Counted from the stretch's first letter, positions 8,821 through 17,756 are shown. The stretch: DNA of 64,000 nucleotides from Endozoicomonas sp. G2_2 (GCF_017744135.1 NZ_JAGHQU010000008.1:62001-126000); one strand, 5' to 3'. The notes: generated from the sequence alone by a model not told the origin. Numbers and translations: made by a program.

Positions 8821-9618
8821 ATGAGTTACACCCGCACGACGGTGCGCTGGGTCGCACGCGTGGGCTACGGCGCGCGCGGTCTGGTCTATCTGACCGTGGG
8901 CGCGCTGGCGATCAACGCCGCCATGGAATTCGAGGAAGCGCGCGACGTGCGCGGCGCCATGCAGGAGATCAGCACCCAGGCCGGCGGCCAGATCGCGCTG
9001 TTCGGGCTGGCCGCCGGCCTGCTCACCTACAGCCTCTGGCGCCTGGTGCAGACCACGCTGGATGTCGACGAGCACGGCTGGAAACCGGGCGGGCTCGCGG
9101 TGCGCATCGGGCTGCTGGTCAGCTCGGTGATGCACGCTTCGCTGGCCTACGGTTGCATGCAGATCGCCATGCGCCTGGCCGGCAACGGCGGCAAGCCGGT
9201 GCAGCGCGCGGTCGAGCGCACCCTCGACTGGCCGTTCGGGCCCTGGCTGGTGGTGGCCGGCGGTCTGATCGTCGGGGGCGCGGGCGTGGCCCATATCCAC
9301 AAGGGCGCGACCGGCGGTTTCCGGCGCTGGTTCGAGGCGCCGGCCTGGGCGATGCGCTGGATCGATCCGATCAGCCGCTTCGGGCTTACCGCCCGCGGGC
9401 TGCTGTTCATGGGCATCGCGGCGTTCGTGATCTATGCGGCGCTCACCCTGGATGCCTCCGAGGCGCGCGGTATCGAGGGCGTGATGATCTGGGTGCAGGA
9501 GCGCGCCTATGGCCGGATCCTGCTCGGCATCCTCGGTCTGGGCGTGATGGCGTTCGGCCTGTACAGCGTTATCGAGGCCTTCGTGCGGCGCGTGGGCCTG
9601 GGCCGGGTCAGCCGATGA
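8821..9618 (+). CDS. DUF1206 domain integral membrane protein
   Basis: 265 aa with three repeats of a two-helix unit. Each begins with a [WY]-x-AR-x-GY-x-ARG-like motif: VRWVARVGYGARGLVYLTVG near the N-terminus and SRFGLTARGLLFMGIAAF near residue 190 are the clearest. This is the DUF1206 pattern; its function is unknown. It is divergent from the PAP2 gene (about 50 bases apart) and its 3' end overlaps the convergent queA by 11 bases. Confidence 0.82.
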   Translation: MSYTRTTVRWVARVGYGARGLVYLTVGALAINAAMEFEEARDVRGAMQEISTQAGGQIALFGLAAGLLTYSLWRLVQTTLDVDEHGWKPGGLAVRIGLLVSSVMHASLAYGCMQIAMRLAGNGGKPVQRAVERTLDWPFGPWLVVAGGLIVGGAGVAHIHKGATGGFRRWFEAPAWAMRWIDPISRFGLTARGLLFMGIAAFVIYAALTLDASEARGIEGVMIWVQERAYGRILLGILGLGVMAFGLYSVIEAFVRRVGLGRVSR

Positions 9619-10636
9619 ACATCGCGTCACCGTAGCTCAGAAAGCGATAGCCGCCGGTCTTGGCGTGCTCATAGGCGTTGAGCACGGCTTCGCGGCTGGC
9701 AAACGCCGAGACCAGCATGAGCAGGCTCGATTGCGGCTCGTGGAAGTTGGTGAGCATGGCATCGACCACGTGGAAAGGGTCGCCCGGCTTGATGAACAGG
9801 GCCGTCTCGCCCGCGAACGGTTGCAGACGGCCCTCGGCCTGCGGCTGGCGCGCCGCGCTTTCGAGGCTGCGCACCACCGTGGTGCCGACCGCGACCACGC
9901 GCCCGCCACGGGCACGGGCGGCCGCGACCTGGGCGCATAGCCGGTCGTCGACGTGCACCCGCTCGGCATGCAGGCGCTGATCGGCCAGGTCGCCTTCGCG
10001 CAGGCGCTGGTAGGTGCCGGAGCCCACGTGCAGGGTGACATAGCCGAAGTCCACGCCCTTGTCGGCGAGCGCGGCGAGCAGTGCGTCGTCGAAATGCAGG
10101 CCGGCGGTCGGGGCCGCGACTGCGCCGTCGTGGCGCGCCCAGACGGTCTGGTAGCGGGCCCGGTCGCCGGCGGTGTCTTCGCGCCGGATATACGGCGGCA
10201 GCGGCACGTGGCCGTGGGCTTCGATCATCGTCGCGATGCTGTCGCCCGCGACGTGCGCGAGGGTGTAGAGCTCGCCCTCGCGGGCCGCGACCTCGAGCGT
10301 GGTGTCGCCGATGACGATCCCGACGCCCGGTTTCGGCGGCTTGTTCGCCCGGATCTTGGCCGAGATGCGCTGCGAGTCGAGAATGCGCTCGAGCATGACC
10401 TCGACCGCGCCGCCGCTGTGCTTGTGGCCGAACAGGCGCGCGGCGAGCACGCGGGTATCGTTGAACACCAGCAGGTCGCCTTCGGCGAGCCGATCCGGCA
10501 GATCGGTGATCGCGCCGTCGATCAGGTGGCCATCGTCGCGGCCCAGCGTGAGCAGGCGCGAGGCGCTGCGCCGTGCCAGCGGCTGCTGGGCGATCGAGTC
10601 CGCCGGCAGATCGTAATCGAAGTCGTGCTTGTTCAT
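9608..10636 (-). CDS. queA: S-adenosylmethionine:tRNA ribosyltransferase-isomerase QueA
   Basis: 342 aa. It transfers the ribosyl moiety of SAM to preQ1 at tRNA position 34 to form epoxyqueuosine. Diagnostic segments are FDYDLPADSIAQQPL at the N-terminus, LVFNDTRVLAARLFG, APTAGLHFDDALL, YVTLHVGSGTYQ and the C-terminal FLSYGDAMFI. The Met at 10636 is the family start; the frame runs further upstream without similarity. No tgt, yajC or secDF genes follow, so the usual queA-tgt-yajC-secD order is broken here; instead a DUF1206 gene converges on it. Confidence 0.95.
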   Translation of the reverse strand: MNKHDFDYDLPADSIAQQPLARRSASRLLTLGRDDGHLIDGAITDLPDRLAEGDLLVFNDTRVLAARLFGHKHSGGAVEVMLERILDSQRISAKIRANKPPKPGVGIVIGDTTLEVAAREGELYTLAHVAGDSIATMIEAHGHVPLPPYIRREDTAGDRARYQTVWARHDGAVAAPTAGLHFDDALLAALADKGVDFGYVTLHVGSGTYQRLREGDLADQRLHAERVHVDDRLCAQVAAARARGGRVVAVGTTVVRSLESAARQPQAEGRLQPFAGETALFIKPGDPFHVVDAMLTNFHEPQSSLLMLVSAFASREAVLNAYEHAKTGGYRFLSYGDAMFIG

Positions 10637-10899
10637 TGCGTGCCTTATTTTATCGCGCTGGCCCGGCTCGGCGCGTCGCGGCCGGCCCGTCAACCACCGG
10701 CGCAACGCTGCAGCCGCCAGCCGGGTCGGCGGCGACGGGCCGGGACCGGCTGAAACAGGGTATGCGGCCCGATTCGTGCTAGCTATTTCGCGCGTTCGGG
10801 GGCGGATTCTGGTCAGCGCCGGCCACCACGACAAGTGCGTCGTTCAGGTGCGTGTCGGCGAGATGCGTAAAATCACAGTTTTCCAAACCGAGATGCGCG

Positions 10900-11661
10900 A
10901 TGCAGATCGTCAATGCACTCACATCCACGCTGGCCAGCACCGCCCGGGGCTGGCGCGGCACCCAGGCGGCCCGCGAGTCCCGCCAACCGGAAAAGATGCT
11001 CAAACTCTACGAATACGAAGGCTGCCCGTTCTGTCGGCTGGTGCGTGAAACGCTGACCGAGCTCGATCTCGACGCGGTGATTCATCCCTGTCCGCGCGGC
11101 GGCACGCGCTGGCGCCCCGAAGCCGAGCGTATCGGCGGCCGCCAGCAGTTCCCGCTGCTCGTCGACGACAACACGGGCCGCACGCTCTACGAGTCGTCGG
11201 AGATCATCGCCTATCTGCGCGAAAACTACGGCGAAGGGCGTAATCGCAACGCCGCATCGCCGGGCCCGCTGGCTCAGGTCGGCGCCAATGCGGCCACCGC
11301 GCTGCGCGGTTTTGCCGGCTTGAGCGCACGCGGCGCCAACGGGAGCGGCCCGAGCGAACTGCTCGAACTCTACAGCTTCGAATCCAGCCCCTTCTCGCGG
11401 ATCGCGCGCGAAGCGCTGTGCGAGCTCGAACTGGCCTATGTGCTGCGCAACATGGGCAAGGCGGTCAAGGCGGATATGGGCCCGCCCTGGGTTCGGACGA
11501 AGTTCTTTCCCGACACGCCGGTGCAAGGCCGCAACCGCAAGCGCATGATCGAGCTTACCGGGCGCATGCAGGTGCCCTACCTGATCGACCCCAACACCGG
11601 CACCGCGATGTATGAATCGTCGGATATCGTGCGCTATCTGCGCCAGACCTACGGCGGCTGA
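10900..11661 (+). CDS. Tandem thioredoxin-fold protein with two GST N-terminal domains
   Basis: 253 aa with two GST-N/glutaredoxin-like domains and no GST C-terminal helical domain. Domain 1 (~residues 33-112) has a CPFC redox motif (YEGCPFCRLVRETL) and cis-Pro QFPLLVDDNTG. Domain 2 (~164-253) has SPFS at the same site (FESSPFSRIAREAL) and QVPYLIDPNTG. Both end with the ESSxI(I/V)xYLR signature. Thus one site is potentially dithiol-active and the other degenerate. The ATG at 10900 was chosen; in-frame codons further upstream are possible. The glycine-zipper lipoprotein gene follows 16 bases later. Confidence 0.75.
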   Translation: MQIVNALTSTLASTARGWRGTQAARESRQPEKMLKLYEYEGCPFCRLVRETLTELDLDAVIHPCPRGGTRWRPEAERIGGRQQFPLLVDDNTGRTLYESSEIIAYLRENYGEGRNRNAASPGPLAQVGANAATALRGFAGLSARGANGSGPSELLELYSFESSPFSRIAREALCELELAYVLRNMGKAVKADMGPPWVRTKFFPDTPVQGRNRKRMIELTGRMQVPYLIDPNTGTAMYESSDIVRYLRQTYGG

Positions 11662-11677
11662 CGCCAGGAGCATTGCC

Positions 11678-12097
11678 ATGGCCCGTACTGTCTCTCCCCT
11701 GATCGGCGCCGGCCTGGGCGCGCTGTTGCTGGTCGGCTGTGCCAGCCAGCGGCCGGTGCTGTATCCGAACTCGACCCTGCAGCAGCGCGGCGACGTTGCC
11801 GGGGATCGCGCGATCGAAGGCTGCATGCAGCGCGCCGAGGCGGCCGGGCTGGATTATTCCAAGGGCAATGTCGCCCGGCGCACCGCCGAAAGCGGTGCGG
11901 TCGGCGGCGCCGGCGGCGCGGTGGCGGGTGCGATCTACGGCAGCGCGGCGCGTGGCGCGGTGGCCGGCGCCGCCGGCGGCGCCACCGCCGGGCTTATCCG
12001 CGGCCTGTTCGATCGTAACGACCCGGCGCCGGTATACCGCGCCTATGTGAACCGCTGTCTGGCTGAGCAGGGCTACGAATCGATCGGCTGGGACTGA
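11678..12097 (+). CDS. Glycine-zipper lipoprotein
   Basis: 139 aa. The signal peptide ends in the lipobox LLVGC (Cys ~residue 21), so it is a predicted lipoprotein. The centre is a Gly/Ala-rich glycine zipper (GAVGGAGGAVAGAIYGSAARG) of the type that forms membrane-embedded helices in OmpA-like and SlyB-like proteins. CAGGAG at 11665-11670 supports the ATG at 11678. It is probably co-transcribed with the upstream tandem-thioredoxin gene. Exact role unknown. Confidence 0.75.
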   Translation: MARTVSPLIGAGLGALLLVGCASQRPVLYPNSTLQQRGDVAGDRAIEGCMQRAEAAGLDYSKGNVARRTAESGAVGGAGGAVAGAIYGSAARGAVAGAAGGATAGLIRGLFDRNDPAPVYRAYVNRCLAEQGYESIGWD

Positions 12098-12176
12098 GCC
12101 CGGGGCAGGCGCGCTACCGATTCGCTTTTCTGCAGGCTATGATTGACCCGGGTGTTGTTCTCATCGGGGGTAGATC

Positions 12177-12596
12177 ATGGGGTTTTTCAGCGAATTCAAG
12201 GCGTTCGCCGTGCGCGGCAACGTCGTCGATCTGGCCGTGGGTCTGGTTATCGGTTCGGCGTTCGGCAAGATCGTGTCGTCGCTCGTGGCGGACGTCATCA
12301 CGCCGCCGCTGGGCATCCTGATCGGCGGCGTGGATTTTTCCAATCTCACCCTGACGCTGCGCGAAGCCGTGGGCGAGACACCGGCGGTGACGATCAACTA
12401 CGGCGTGTTCATCCAGACGATCATCAGCTTCGTCATCATCGCGTTCGCGATTTTCCTCGTGGTGCGGGCCATCAACTCGCTCAAACGCAAGGAAGCCGAA
12501 GCACCGAGCGCGCCGCCGGCGCCCTCGAAGGAAGAGACACTGCTGACCGAGATCCGCGACGCCCTGCGCGAGCGCGCGCCGCAGGATCGGCCGTGA
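12177..12596 (+). CDS. mscL: Large-conductance mechanosensitive channel MscL
   Basis: 139 aa inner-membrane channel that opens under hypo-osmotic shock. The N-terminus [20 protein letters not shown] and the pore helix [18 protein letters not shown] are nearly textbook MscL. TM2 is [19 protein letters not shown] and the C-terminal helix bundle ends in EIRDALRER. Length matches the family (~136 aa). The gene ends 11 bases before the convergent SRPBCC gene, with no room for a separate terminator. Confidence 0.96.
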   Translation: MGFFSEFKAFAVRGNVVDLAVGLVIGSAFGKIVSSLVADVITPPLGILIGGVDFSNLTLTLREAVGETPAVTINYGVFIQTIISFVIIAFAIFLVVRAINSLKRKEAEAPSAPPAPSKEETLLTEIRDALRERAPQDRP

Positions 12597-12607
12597 TCGC
12601 CGCCGCG

Positions 12608-13054
12608 CTAGCGCAGACGGCGGGCCCAGATACGTAGCGCCACACCGTAGGCGAAGGCCATCTGGCGCGCGATGGCGAACGCCACGGGCGCCTGTACCAG
12701 CGGCGTGCTCGCGCGCAGCTGCGAACGCCAGTGCACGCGGGTGCGCGGGGTCGGGCCGGGCAGCGGTTCGAAGGTCAGGCGCGCGCCGGCATGTTCGATC
12801 GGCAGCGGCGATTCGATGATGCGATACCCCAGCACGTTGCCGGGCTCGTACTCGGTGATGCGCTCGACGATCCGGGCCAGGCCCAGATCCAGCACGCGCT
12901 CCGCGTTCACGCCGTCGCGATGCGCGTCGCCGGTCCGGCGCAGCCAGGCGCGACGCACGCCGGGCAGGCTGGCATAGCCGGCGTGGTCGGAGATGACGTC
13001 GAAAACCGTGGCCGCATCGGCCTCGAAGACCCGGGAAACATGAAGACTCTGCAT
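12608..13054 (-). CDS. SRPBCC/START-fold protein (polyketide cyclase-like)
   Basis: 148 aa. It begins MQSLHVSRVFEADAATVFDVISDHAGYASLPGV, the opening strand and helix of the SRPBCC (Bet v1-like) fold, and ends in a long C-terminal helix (AFAIARQMAFAYGVALRIWARRLR). It would bind a hydrophobic ligand; the family includes RatA/COQ10-like and cyclase-like members. It lies downstream of a methyltransferase gene on the same strand, 61 bases apart, with a hairpin in the gap. Confidence 0.7.
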   Translation of the reverse strand: MQSLHVSRVFEADAATVFDVISDHAGYASLPGVRRAWLRRTGDAHRDGVNAERVLDLGLARIVERITEYEPGNVLGYRIIESPLPIEHAGARLTFEPLPGPTPRTRVHWRSQLRASTPLVQAPVAFAIARQMAFAYGVALRIWARRLR

Positions 13055-13063
13055 GGGGTAAAG

Positions 13064-13086
13064 ATGCGTGCAAGCAAGGCACGCAT
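13064..13086. repeat. Perfect 8-bp inverted repeat in a short intergenic gap
   Basis: ATGCGTGC (13064-13071) and GCACGCAT (13079-13086) are separated by 7 bases. It lies in the 61-base gap between the methyltransferase stop and the SRPBCC start, 10 bases upstream of that start on the minus strand. It could be an mRNA hairpin near the ribosome binding region or an operator. Confidence 0.4.
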
Positions 13087-13115
13087 GCTACCGCGTTCCT
13101 GCAGGGTCCGGGTGG

Positions 13116-13694
13116 TCAGGCGCGGCGATAGCGCCAGATGGTCGATGGCGGCAGGTTGGACCATACAAAGCGTGCGACGTCGGCGCGATAGCCCCATTCC
13201 GCGAGTCGGTGCTGGCGTACCGGCGAGCCCGGCAGGTAGGTGATCTGGGTGAAACTGGCCGCGGTGCCGGCGCGCTCGAAACAGCCGTCGAGGATCGCCC
13301 GCTGGGCCGCGATCGGCATGTTGAGTATCGGCAGGGTGGAAACCACGGCGGCTACGCGGTCGATGCCGCGCTGATCGAACAGCGTGGGCAGATCGGTGGC
13401 GTCGTGGCAGGCTAGAACCCGCGGCTCGAAGCGCTCGCACAACCGCGCATGCAGGGCCGGGTTGGCCTCCACCGCGAGTAGGCGGGAGGCGCCGACGCCG
13501 CGTGCTAGCAGCTGCCGGGTGACGGGGCCGGTGCCGGCGCCCAGTTCGATCACCCAGCCGTCGCGGGCGCGCGTGTTCGTGGCATCGTCGATCAGCGCAT
13601 TGCACACGGCACGCCCGCTCGGCGCCGCGGTGGCGATCCGGCGGGGCGCGCGCAACCACAGGCGCAACAGCAGGCGGGCATCGGAAGCGAACAT
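13116..13694 (-). CDS. Class I SAM-dependent methyltransferase (PmtA/rRNA dimethylase-like)
   Basis: 192 aa. SAM-binding motif I is VIELGAGTGPVTRQLL (E50-LGAGTG56), followed by LLAVEANPALHARLCERF (motif II) and VVSTLPILNMP at motif IV. The pattern matches the short phospholipid N-methyltransferase/KsgA-like group. Phosphatidylethanolamine methylation is a plausible but unproven role. The frame is open far upstream in antisense to selO; the Met at 13694 begins the recognisable domain. Confidence 0.72.
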   Translation of the reverse strand: MFASDARLLLRLWLRAPRRIATAAPSGRAVCNALIDDATNTRARDGWVIELGAGTGPVTRQLLARGVGASRLLAVEANPALHARLCERFEPRVLACHDATDLPTLFDQRGIDRVAAVVSTLPILNMPIAAQRAILDGCFERAGTAASFTQITYLPGSPVRQHRLAEWGYRADVARFVWSNLPPSTIWRYRRA

Positions 13695-13811
13695 GGGCAC
13701 AGGCCTTCGGAGCAAACCTGCCTTGTAACCTGCCGTCATGACAGGCGAATGACGCCCCGCGCGCCGGTCTTTTGGTCTAGACTCGGGGTTCAAGCCGTTG
13801 GGGGGAACGAC

Positions 13812-14183
13812 ATGTCCTATCCGAGTCTGCGCGGTCTGCTGTGGAGCGCCGTTTTCGTCTGTGTCCTGCTGGCCGGTTGCGCCAGCGAGCCCGAGCGCGT
13901 CGAACCGGGGCCGCTGGACGAGCCGGTCGATGCCTTCGAAGCGGTCGGCGAGCCGCGTCGCCCCGATGGCGCAAGCAATCGCGAGGACACCACGCTGTCC
14001 ACCGATATCGAGCGCCTGCAGAACGCGCGCAAGACCTACGAGCAGGAACAGGAGCGCCTGCGCGCCGAAACCCAGCGTCGCCAGGCGGAATGCCGTGCCC
14101 GTGACGGGTCGCGCGAGGTGGCGATCCGCGATGGCAGCGGCGATCCGGATGCGACCTATTGCCAGCCCGCCGACGGCCGCTAA
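13812..14183 (+). CDS. Small lipoprotein with coiled-coil segment
   Basis: 123 aa. A signal peptide ends in LLAGC, giving a predicted lipoprotein. A charged helix rich in Glu/Gln/Arg (IERLQNARKTYEQEQERLRA) is likely coiled coil. Two Cys near the C-terminus (AECRARDG and ATYCQPAD) might form a disulfide. GGGGG at 13801-13805 precedes the ATG at 13812. No family recognised. It precedes selO by 57 bases in the same direction. Confidence 0.6.
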   Translation: MSYPSLRGLLWSAVFVCVLLAGCASEPERVEPGPLDEPVDAFEAVGEPRRPDGASNREDTTLSTDIERLQNARKTYEQEQERLRAETQRRQAECRARDGSREVAIRDGSGDPDATYCQPADGR

Positions 14184-14240
14184 TATCGCGTTTGCGCGGC
14201 GCGCTTGTCTGAGCGCGTTCGCGTCGCCATTGTTGAACGC

Positions 14241-15761
14241 ATGAGCGACGCAGCAACCGCCGATCAGCCCGCGAGCGCCCTCGCGCTGAACTGGATCAAC
14301 CGCCAGGCCGCGCTGGGCGAGCCATGGTTTTTTGCCCAGGCGCCGACCACGCTGCCGGCGCCCTATCCGATTGCCTTCAACGACGATGTGGCCGCCCTGC
14401 TCGATCTGGATGCAGACGCCATACGCGCCGCCGGCTATGCCGAGGCGCTGTCCGGCAATGCCCTGCCGGGCGGCTGCGAGCCGGTCGCGCATCGCTATGG
14501 TGGTCACCAGTTCGGTGTCTGGGCCGGGCAACTGGGCGACGGGCGCGCGATCACGATCGGCGACGTGCGCAATCGCCGTGGCCAGGCCTACGAGATACAG
14601 CTCAAGGGCGCCGGCAAGACGCCGTTCTCGCGCTTTGCCGACGGTCGCGCCGTACTGCGCTCGACCGTGCGCGAGTATCTGGCCAGCGAAGCGCTGGCCG
14701 CGCTTGGCATTCCCACCACGCGCGCGCTGGCCATTGTCGGCAGCGACGCGCCGGTCTATCGCGAGACGGTCGAACATGCGGCGGTCATGACCCGCGTCGC
14801 GCCCAGCCTGGTGCGTTTCGGCAGCTTTGAAATCCTGTTCGAGAACCGCAACTTCGATGCGCTCGCGCCGCTGGCCGATCACGTGATCGAGGAGCATTTC
14901 CCGCAGATCGCGGCGATCGACGACGCGGCCGAGCGCTATCGCGTCTGGGTCGAGCGGGTGATCGATCTCACGGCTGCGCTCATCGCCGACTGGCAGGCCG
15001 TCGGTTTCTGCCACGGGGTGATGAATACCGACAACATGTCGGTGCTCGGGCTGACCCTGGACTACGGCCCGTACGGCTTCATGGACAGTTTCGACCCGCG
15101 CTGGATCTGCAATCACACCGACGCCGGCGGGCGCTACAGCTACGAGCAGCAGCCGCATGTCGGGCTCTGGAATCTCGGCCGTTTCGTGCAGGCCATCCTG
15201 CCGCTGCTTTCGGGCGACCCCGATACCGCGGTGGAGATCGGCCAGAAACTGCTGGAGCGTTATCGCGGCGTGTTCGACGCCGCCTACATGCAGCGCATGC
15301 GCGCCAAACTCGGCCTGCCGGACGCACGCGATGAAGATCGCGAGCTGGTGGACGGCCTGCTCAAGACCATGGCCGCCGATGGCGCCGATTTCACCCGCGC
15401 GTTTCGCGCGCTCGGCCACGTATCGGCCGATCCCGAGGCTCGCGATGCGCCTTTCGTCGATGAGTTTGCCGATCGCGACGCTGCTTCGGCCTGGCTAGTG
15501 CGCTGGCGCGAGCGGCTCGGCAACACCGGCGCCGACGATGTCGCCCGTGCCGAGCGCATGCGTCTGACCAACCCCAAGTACATCCTGCGCAACTATCTGG
15601 CTCAGCACGCGATCGACCGCGCCGACGAAGGCGACTACAGCGAAATCGAGCGGTTGCACGCGATCCTGCGCCGGCCTTTCGACGAGCAGCCCGAGAACGC
15701 CGATTACGCCAAACTGCCGCCCGACTGGGCGCGCGGACTGGTGCTCAGCTGTTCGTCGTGA
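14241..15761 (+). CDS. selO: Protein adenylyltransferase SelO (YdiU)
   Basis: 506 aa pseudokinase-fold enzyme that AMPylates proteins during oxidative stress. Signature segments include VAHRYGGHQFGVWAGQLGDGRA, KGAGKTPFSRFADGRAVLRS, FCHGVMNTDNMS (metal/ATP site) and PYGFMDSFDP. The C-terminus is VLSCSS: the penultimate-region Cys occupies the position that is selenocysteine in eukaryotic SelO, encoded here by TGT. ATG 14241 was chosen because similarity starts just downstream (ALNWINRQAALGEPWFF). Confidence 0.93.
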   Translation: MSDAATADQPASALALNWINRQAALGEPWFFAQAPTTLPAPYPIAFNDDVAALLDLDADAIRAAGYAEALSGNALPGGCEPVAHRYGGHQFGVWAGQLGDGRAITIGDVRNRRGQAYEIQLKGAGKTPFSRFADGRAVLRSTVREYLASEALAALGIPTTRALAIVGSDAPVYRETVEHAAVMTRVAPSLVRFGSFEILFENRNFDALAPLADHVIEEHFPQIAAIDDAAERYRVWVERVIDLTAALIADWQAVGFCHGVMNTDNMSVLGLTLDYGPYGFMDSFDPRWICNHTDAGGRYSYEQQPHVGLWNLGRFVQAILPLLSGDPDTAVEIGQKLLERYRGVFDAAYMQRMRAKLGLPDARDEDRELVDGLLKTMAADGADFTRAFRALGHVSADPEARDAPFVDEFADRDAASAWLVRWRERLGNTGADDVARAERMRLTNPKYILRNYLAQHAIDRADEGDYSEIERLHAILRRPFDEQPENADYAKLPPDWARGLVLSCSS

Positions 15762-15826
15762 TTACGCCCGCAGGTATTAGCTTCGTAGTCGTAGCTTAGA
15801 GCGACTTATCCATAGTCAGGCAGTCT

Positions 15827-16324
15827 ATGAACCTAGAGGACGATGAAGTCGCGAAAGCTGATCTCTCGAAGCTTCTCGACCATTTTCCGGCAGACGGCGA
15901 GCGGGATCTTCAAATACTAAAGGGCCATTTGCTCATAGAAGACTGGCTTCGCGAAATATTCCAGTTTCAGCTGAGTTTCCCAGAGGCAGTAAATGGCCCT
16001 AATGGAACGTCCTTCCAATGCCATCAGCTCATATGTTTAGTGGAGGGGCTTACCCCGTTTAGCCAAGGTATGCCGTGGGTTTGGGTCGCTGCGAAAAAAC
16101 TAAATAAGCTCCGTAACGACTTAGCGCACAATCTAAGCTCGAAGGGTCTAGAAGATAGAGTTTCAGACTTTGTTAATTACGTAATACAGAACGGGGGCAA
16201 ACCTCAGTCCCTGTCAGAAGATGTCGCTAAATTTGCGAACCACGAGTTAGTCGCGGCAATGGTGACTATGTGTGCAGCAATGGCTTCGATGAAACAAGTG
16301 TTGCTTGAAAGCCATAGAAAGTAG
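15827..16324 (+). CDS. AT-rich orphan protein, HEPN/MltR-like helical
   Basis: 165 aa, function not recognised. It is predicted mostly helical, with ILKGHLLIEDWLREIFQF near the N-terminus and WVWVAAKKLNKLRNDLAHNL in the middle. The latter N-D-L-A-H pattern resembles the R-N-x-x-A-H motif shared by HEPN and MltR-like families, but I cannot assign it firmly. Base composition and codon use (many ATA, TTA, AGA, CTA) are clearly AT-richer than the neighbours, suggesting recent acquisition. It stands alone between selO and a convergent hydratase gene. Confidence 0.65.
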   Translation: MNLEDDEVAKADLSKLLDHFPADGERDLQILKGHLLIEDWLREIFQFQLSFPEAVNGPNGTSFQCHQLICLVEGLTPFSQGMPWVWVAAKKLNKLRNDLAHNLSSKGLEDRVSDFVNYVIQNGGKPQSLSEDVAKFANHELVAAMVTMCAAMASMKQVLLESHRK

Positions 16325-16474
16325 ATGGTGTCTAACGAATTGGTGTAGTTCCCGTGCGCCGCAATACGACGCATCGGACAACAACTGAGCTTCGGCGAGC
16401 TGCGTAACCTGCGGATAGAGAGGAAATCGTCCGCCTAGCGATAACCGAGCGCGTTTAGCACGGAGCGTTCGCGT

Positions 16475-17596
16475 TCAGGGCTTGACGTCCGGCAGGTCGC
16501 GTAGTGGGTGGTCGCCGTCCCACGGGGCGCGAAAATGGGTGTCGACATAGTCTGTGGGCACCGCCGAGACGGATTCGAAATGCCAGTGTGGTGTCTTGTC
16601 CTTGTCCACCAGTAGCGCACGTACGCCTTCGGCGAAATCCGGGTGGCGCGTGCACTGCAGTGCCATCTTGAGTTCGCGCATCACTGCCTGCTTGAGTGAC
16701 AGATAGCGTCCGTGGCGCAATTGACGGTAGATCAGGTGAGCGGTCACCGGGCAGCCGCCGTCGAGATTGGTCGCCGCTTCCACCAGCCAGGGATCGCCGG
16801 CGTCGCCGAGCTTGCGAATACCGCCGACGATGCCGGACAGCGTGGCGGCATCGGTGGCCTCGCGAATGGTCATGGCGTGCTCGAGCAGCTTGGATGCGCC
16901 GAGTTCGGCCGGGTGGTCCTTGGCGCTCTGGCGCAGCACGCGATCGACCGCGGCGTGGGGCTGGCTCCAGTCGGTGATGCGGGTCAGTGCATCGATGACC
17001 TCGGCCTTCGCGGCGTGGTCGATGGCGCGGTCCGCCAGCCCGGACACAAGCGCGTCCTGCGCGCCGAGACGCGCGCCGCCGAGCGCGACGAACAGGCCCA
17101 GGCGTGCGGGCAGTCGGTTGAAGAACCAGGTGGCGCCGCAGTCGGGGAACAGGCCGATCCGGATCTCGGGCATCGAAAGCGTCGATGCGCCGGTGACCAC
17201 GCGGTGCGATGCCGCGGAAAACACCCCCATGCCGCCGCCCATCACCAGGCCGTGACCCCAGGCGACACAGGGCGTGGCCAGCATGTGGATGGCATGGCAG
17301 AGGCGGTATTCGAGGGTGAAGAACCGATCGGGATAGTCGGGATCGCCCTGCCCGGTCATGCCCTTGTACAGCGCGACGATATTGCCGCCCGCACAGAAGG
17401 CGCGGTCGCCGGTGGCATCGATCACGATCGCCGCGATCTCGGCATCGGCGTCCCAAGCCGTGAGCTGCTTGTGCAGCGGCTCGAGCATATCGAGCGTCAG
17501 GGCATTGAGCGCCGTCGGGTTGTCGATGGTGGCCCGGCCGACACGCTTGCCGTTCGTGCTGGTCAGCTCTTCGAAGACAATGGTGGTTTCGGTCAT
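16475..17596 (-). CDS. Enoyl-CoA hydratase/isomerase family, 3-hydroxyisobutyryl-CoA hydrolase-like
   Basis: 373 aa crotonase-fold enzyme. The oxyanion-hole segments are DRAFCAGGNIVALYKG and GHGLVMGGGMGVFSAAS, and the catalytic-region MPEIRIGLFPDCGATWFFNRL is characteristic of HIBCH-type members. The long C-terminal part (~residues 250-373), with LKQAVMRELKMALQCTRHPDFAEGVRALLVDKD, also matches HIBCH rather than a plain hydratase. A role in valine catabolism is likely. ATG 17596 was used; an in-frame codon at 17611 is an alternative. Confidence 0.82.
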   Translation of the reverse strand: MTETTIVFEELTSTNGKRVGRATIDNPTALNALTLDMLEPLHKQLTAWDADAEIAAIVIDATGDRAFCAGGNIVALYKGMTGQGDPDYPDRFFTLEYRLCHAIHMLATPCVAWGHGLVMGGGMGVFSAASHRVVTGASTLSMPEIRIGLFPDCGATWFFNRLPARLGLFVALGGARLGAQDALVSGLADRAIDHAAKAEVIDALTRITDWSQPHAAVDRVLRQSAKDHPAELGASKLLEHAMTIREATDAATLSGIVGGIRKLGDAGDPWLVEAATNLDGGCPVTAHLIYRQLRHGRYLSLKQAVMRELKMALQCTRHPDFAEGVRALLVDKDKTPHWHFESVSAVPTDYVDTHFRAPWDGDHPLRDLPDVKP

Positions 17597-17728
17597 GAGT
17601 TCAGGGTGCAAAACGCTTCAGGGCGCGCATGCTCGCGCGATCGACAGGCCGGCCACAAGTCGAAGCTGAACGGCCGGTAAACAGGCGTAATCTACAAAAC
17701 CGCATGGCTGTGATAGCTTGTGTACGCC

Positions 17729-17756
17729 TTGTCGGGCGGGCGCCCGGCGTTAATAT
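17729..17756 (+). promoter_or_regulatory. Sigma70-type promoter for the Lpp-like lipoprotein gene
   Basis: -35 TTGTCG (17729-17734), 16-base spacer and -10 TAATAT (17751-17756). The start of transcription would fall near 17763, leaving a leader of under 20 bases that still includes the AGGAGT ribosome binding site at 17768-17773. Confidence 0.6.

Noticed and set aside
13116-15419. 767-aa minus-strand frame through selO and the small lipoprotein gene
   Set aside because: Only its last 192 codons (from 13694) look like a protein, the methyltransferase; the rest is antisense to selO.
16325-16474. Possible integron attC site after the AT-rich orphan (GTCTAAC at 16329-16335)
   Set aside because: The heptamer fits RYYYAAC, but no GTTRRRY partner or imperfect hairpin is found within the next 150 bases, and no integrase or second cassette is present.
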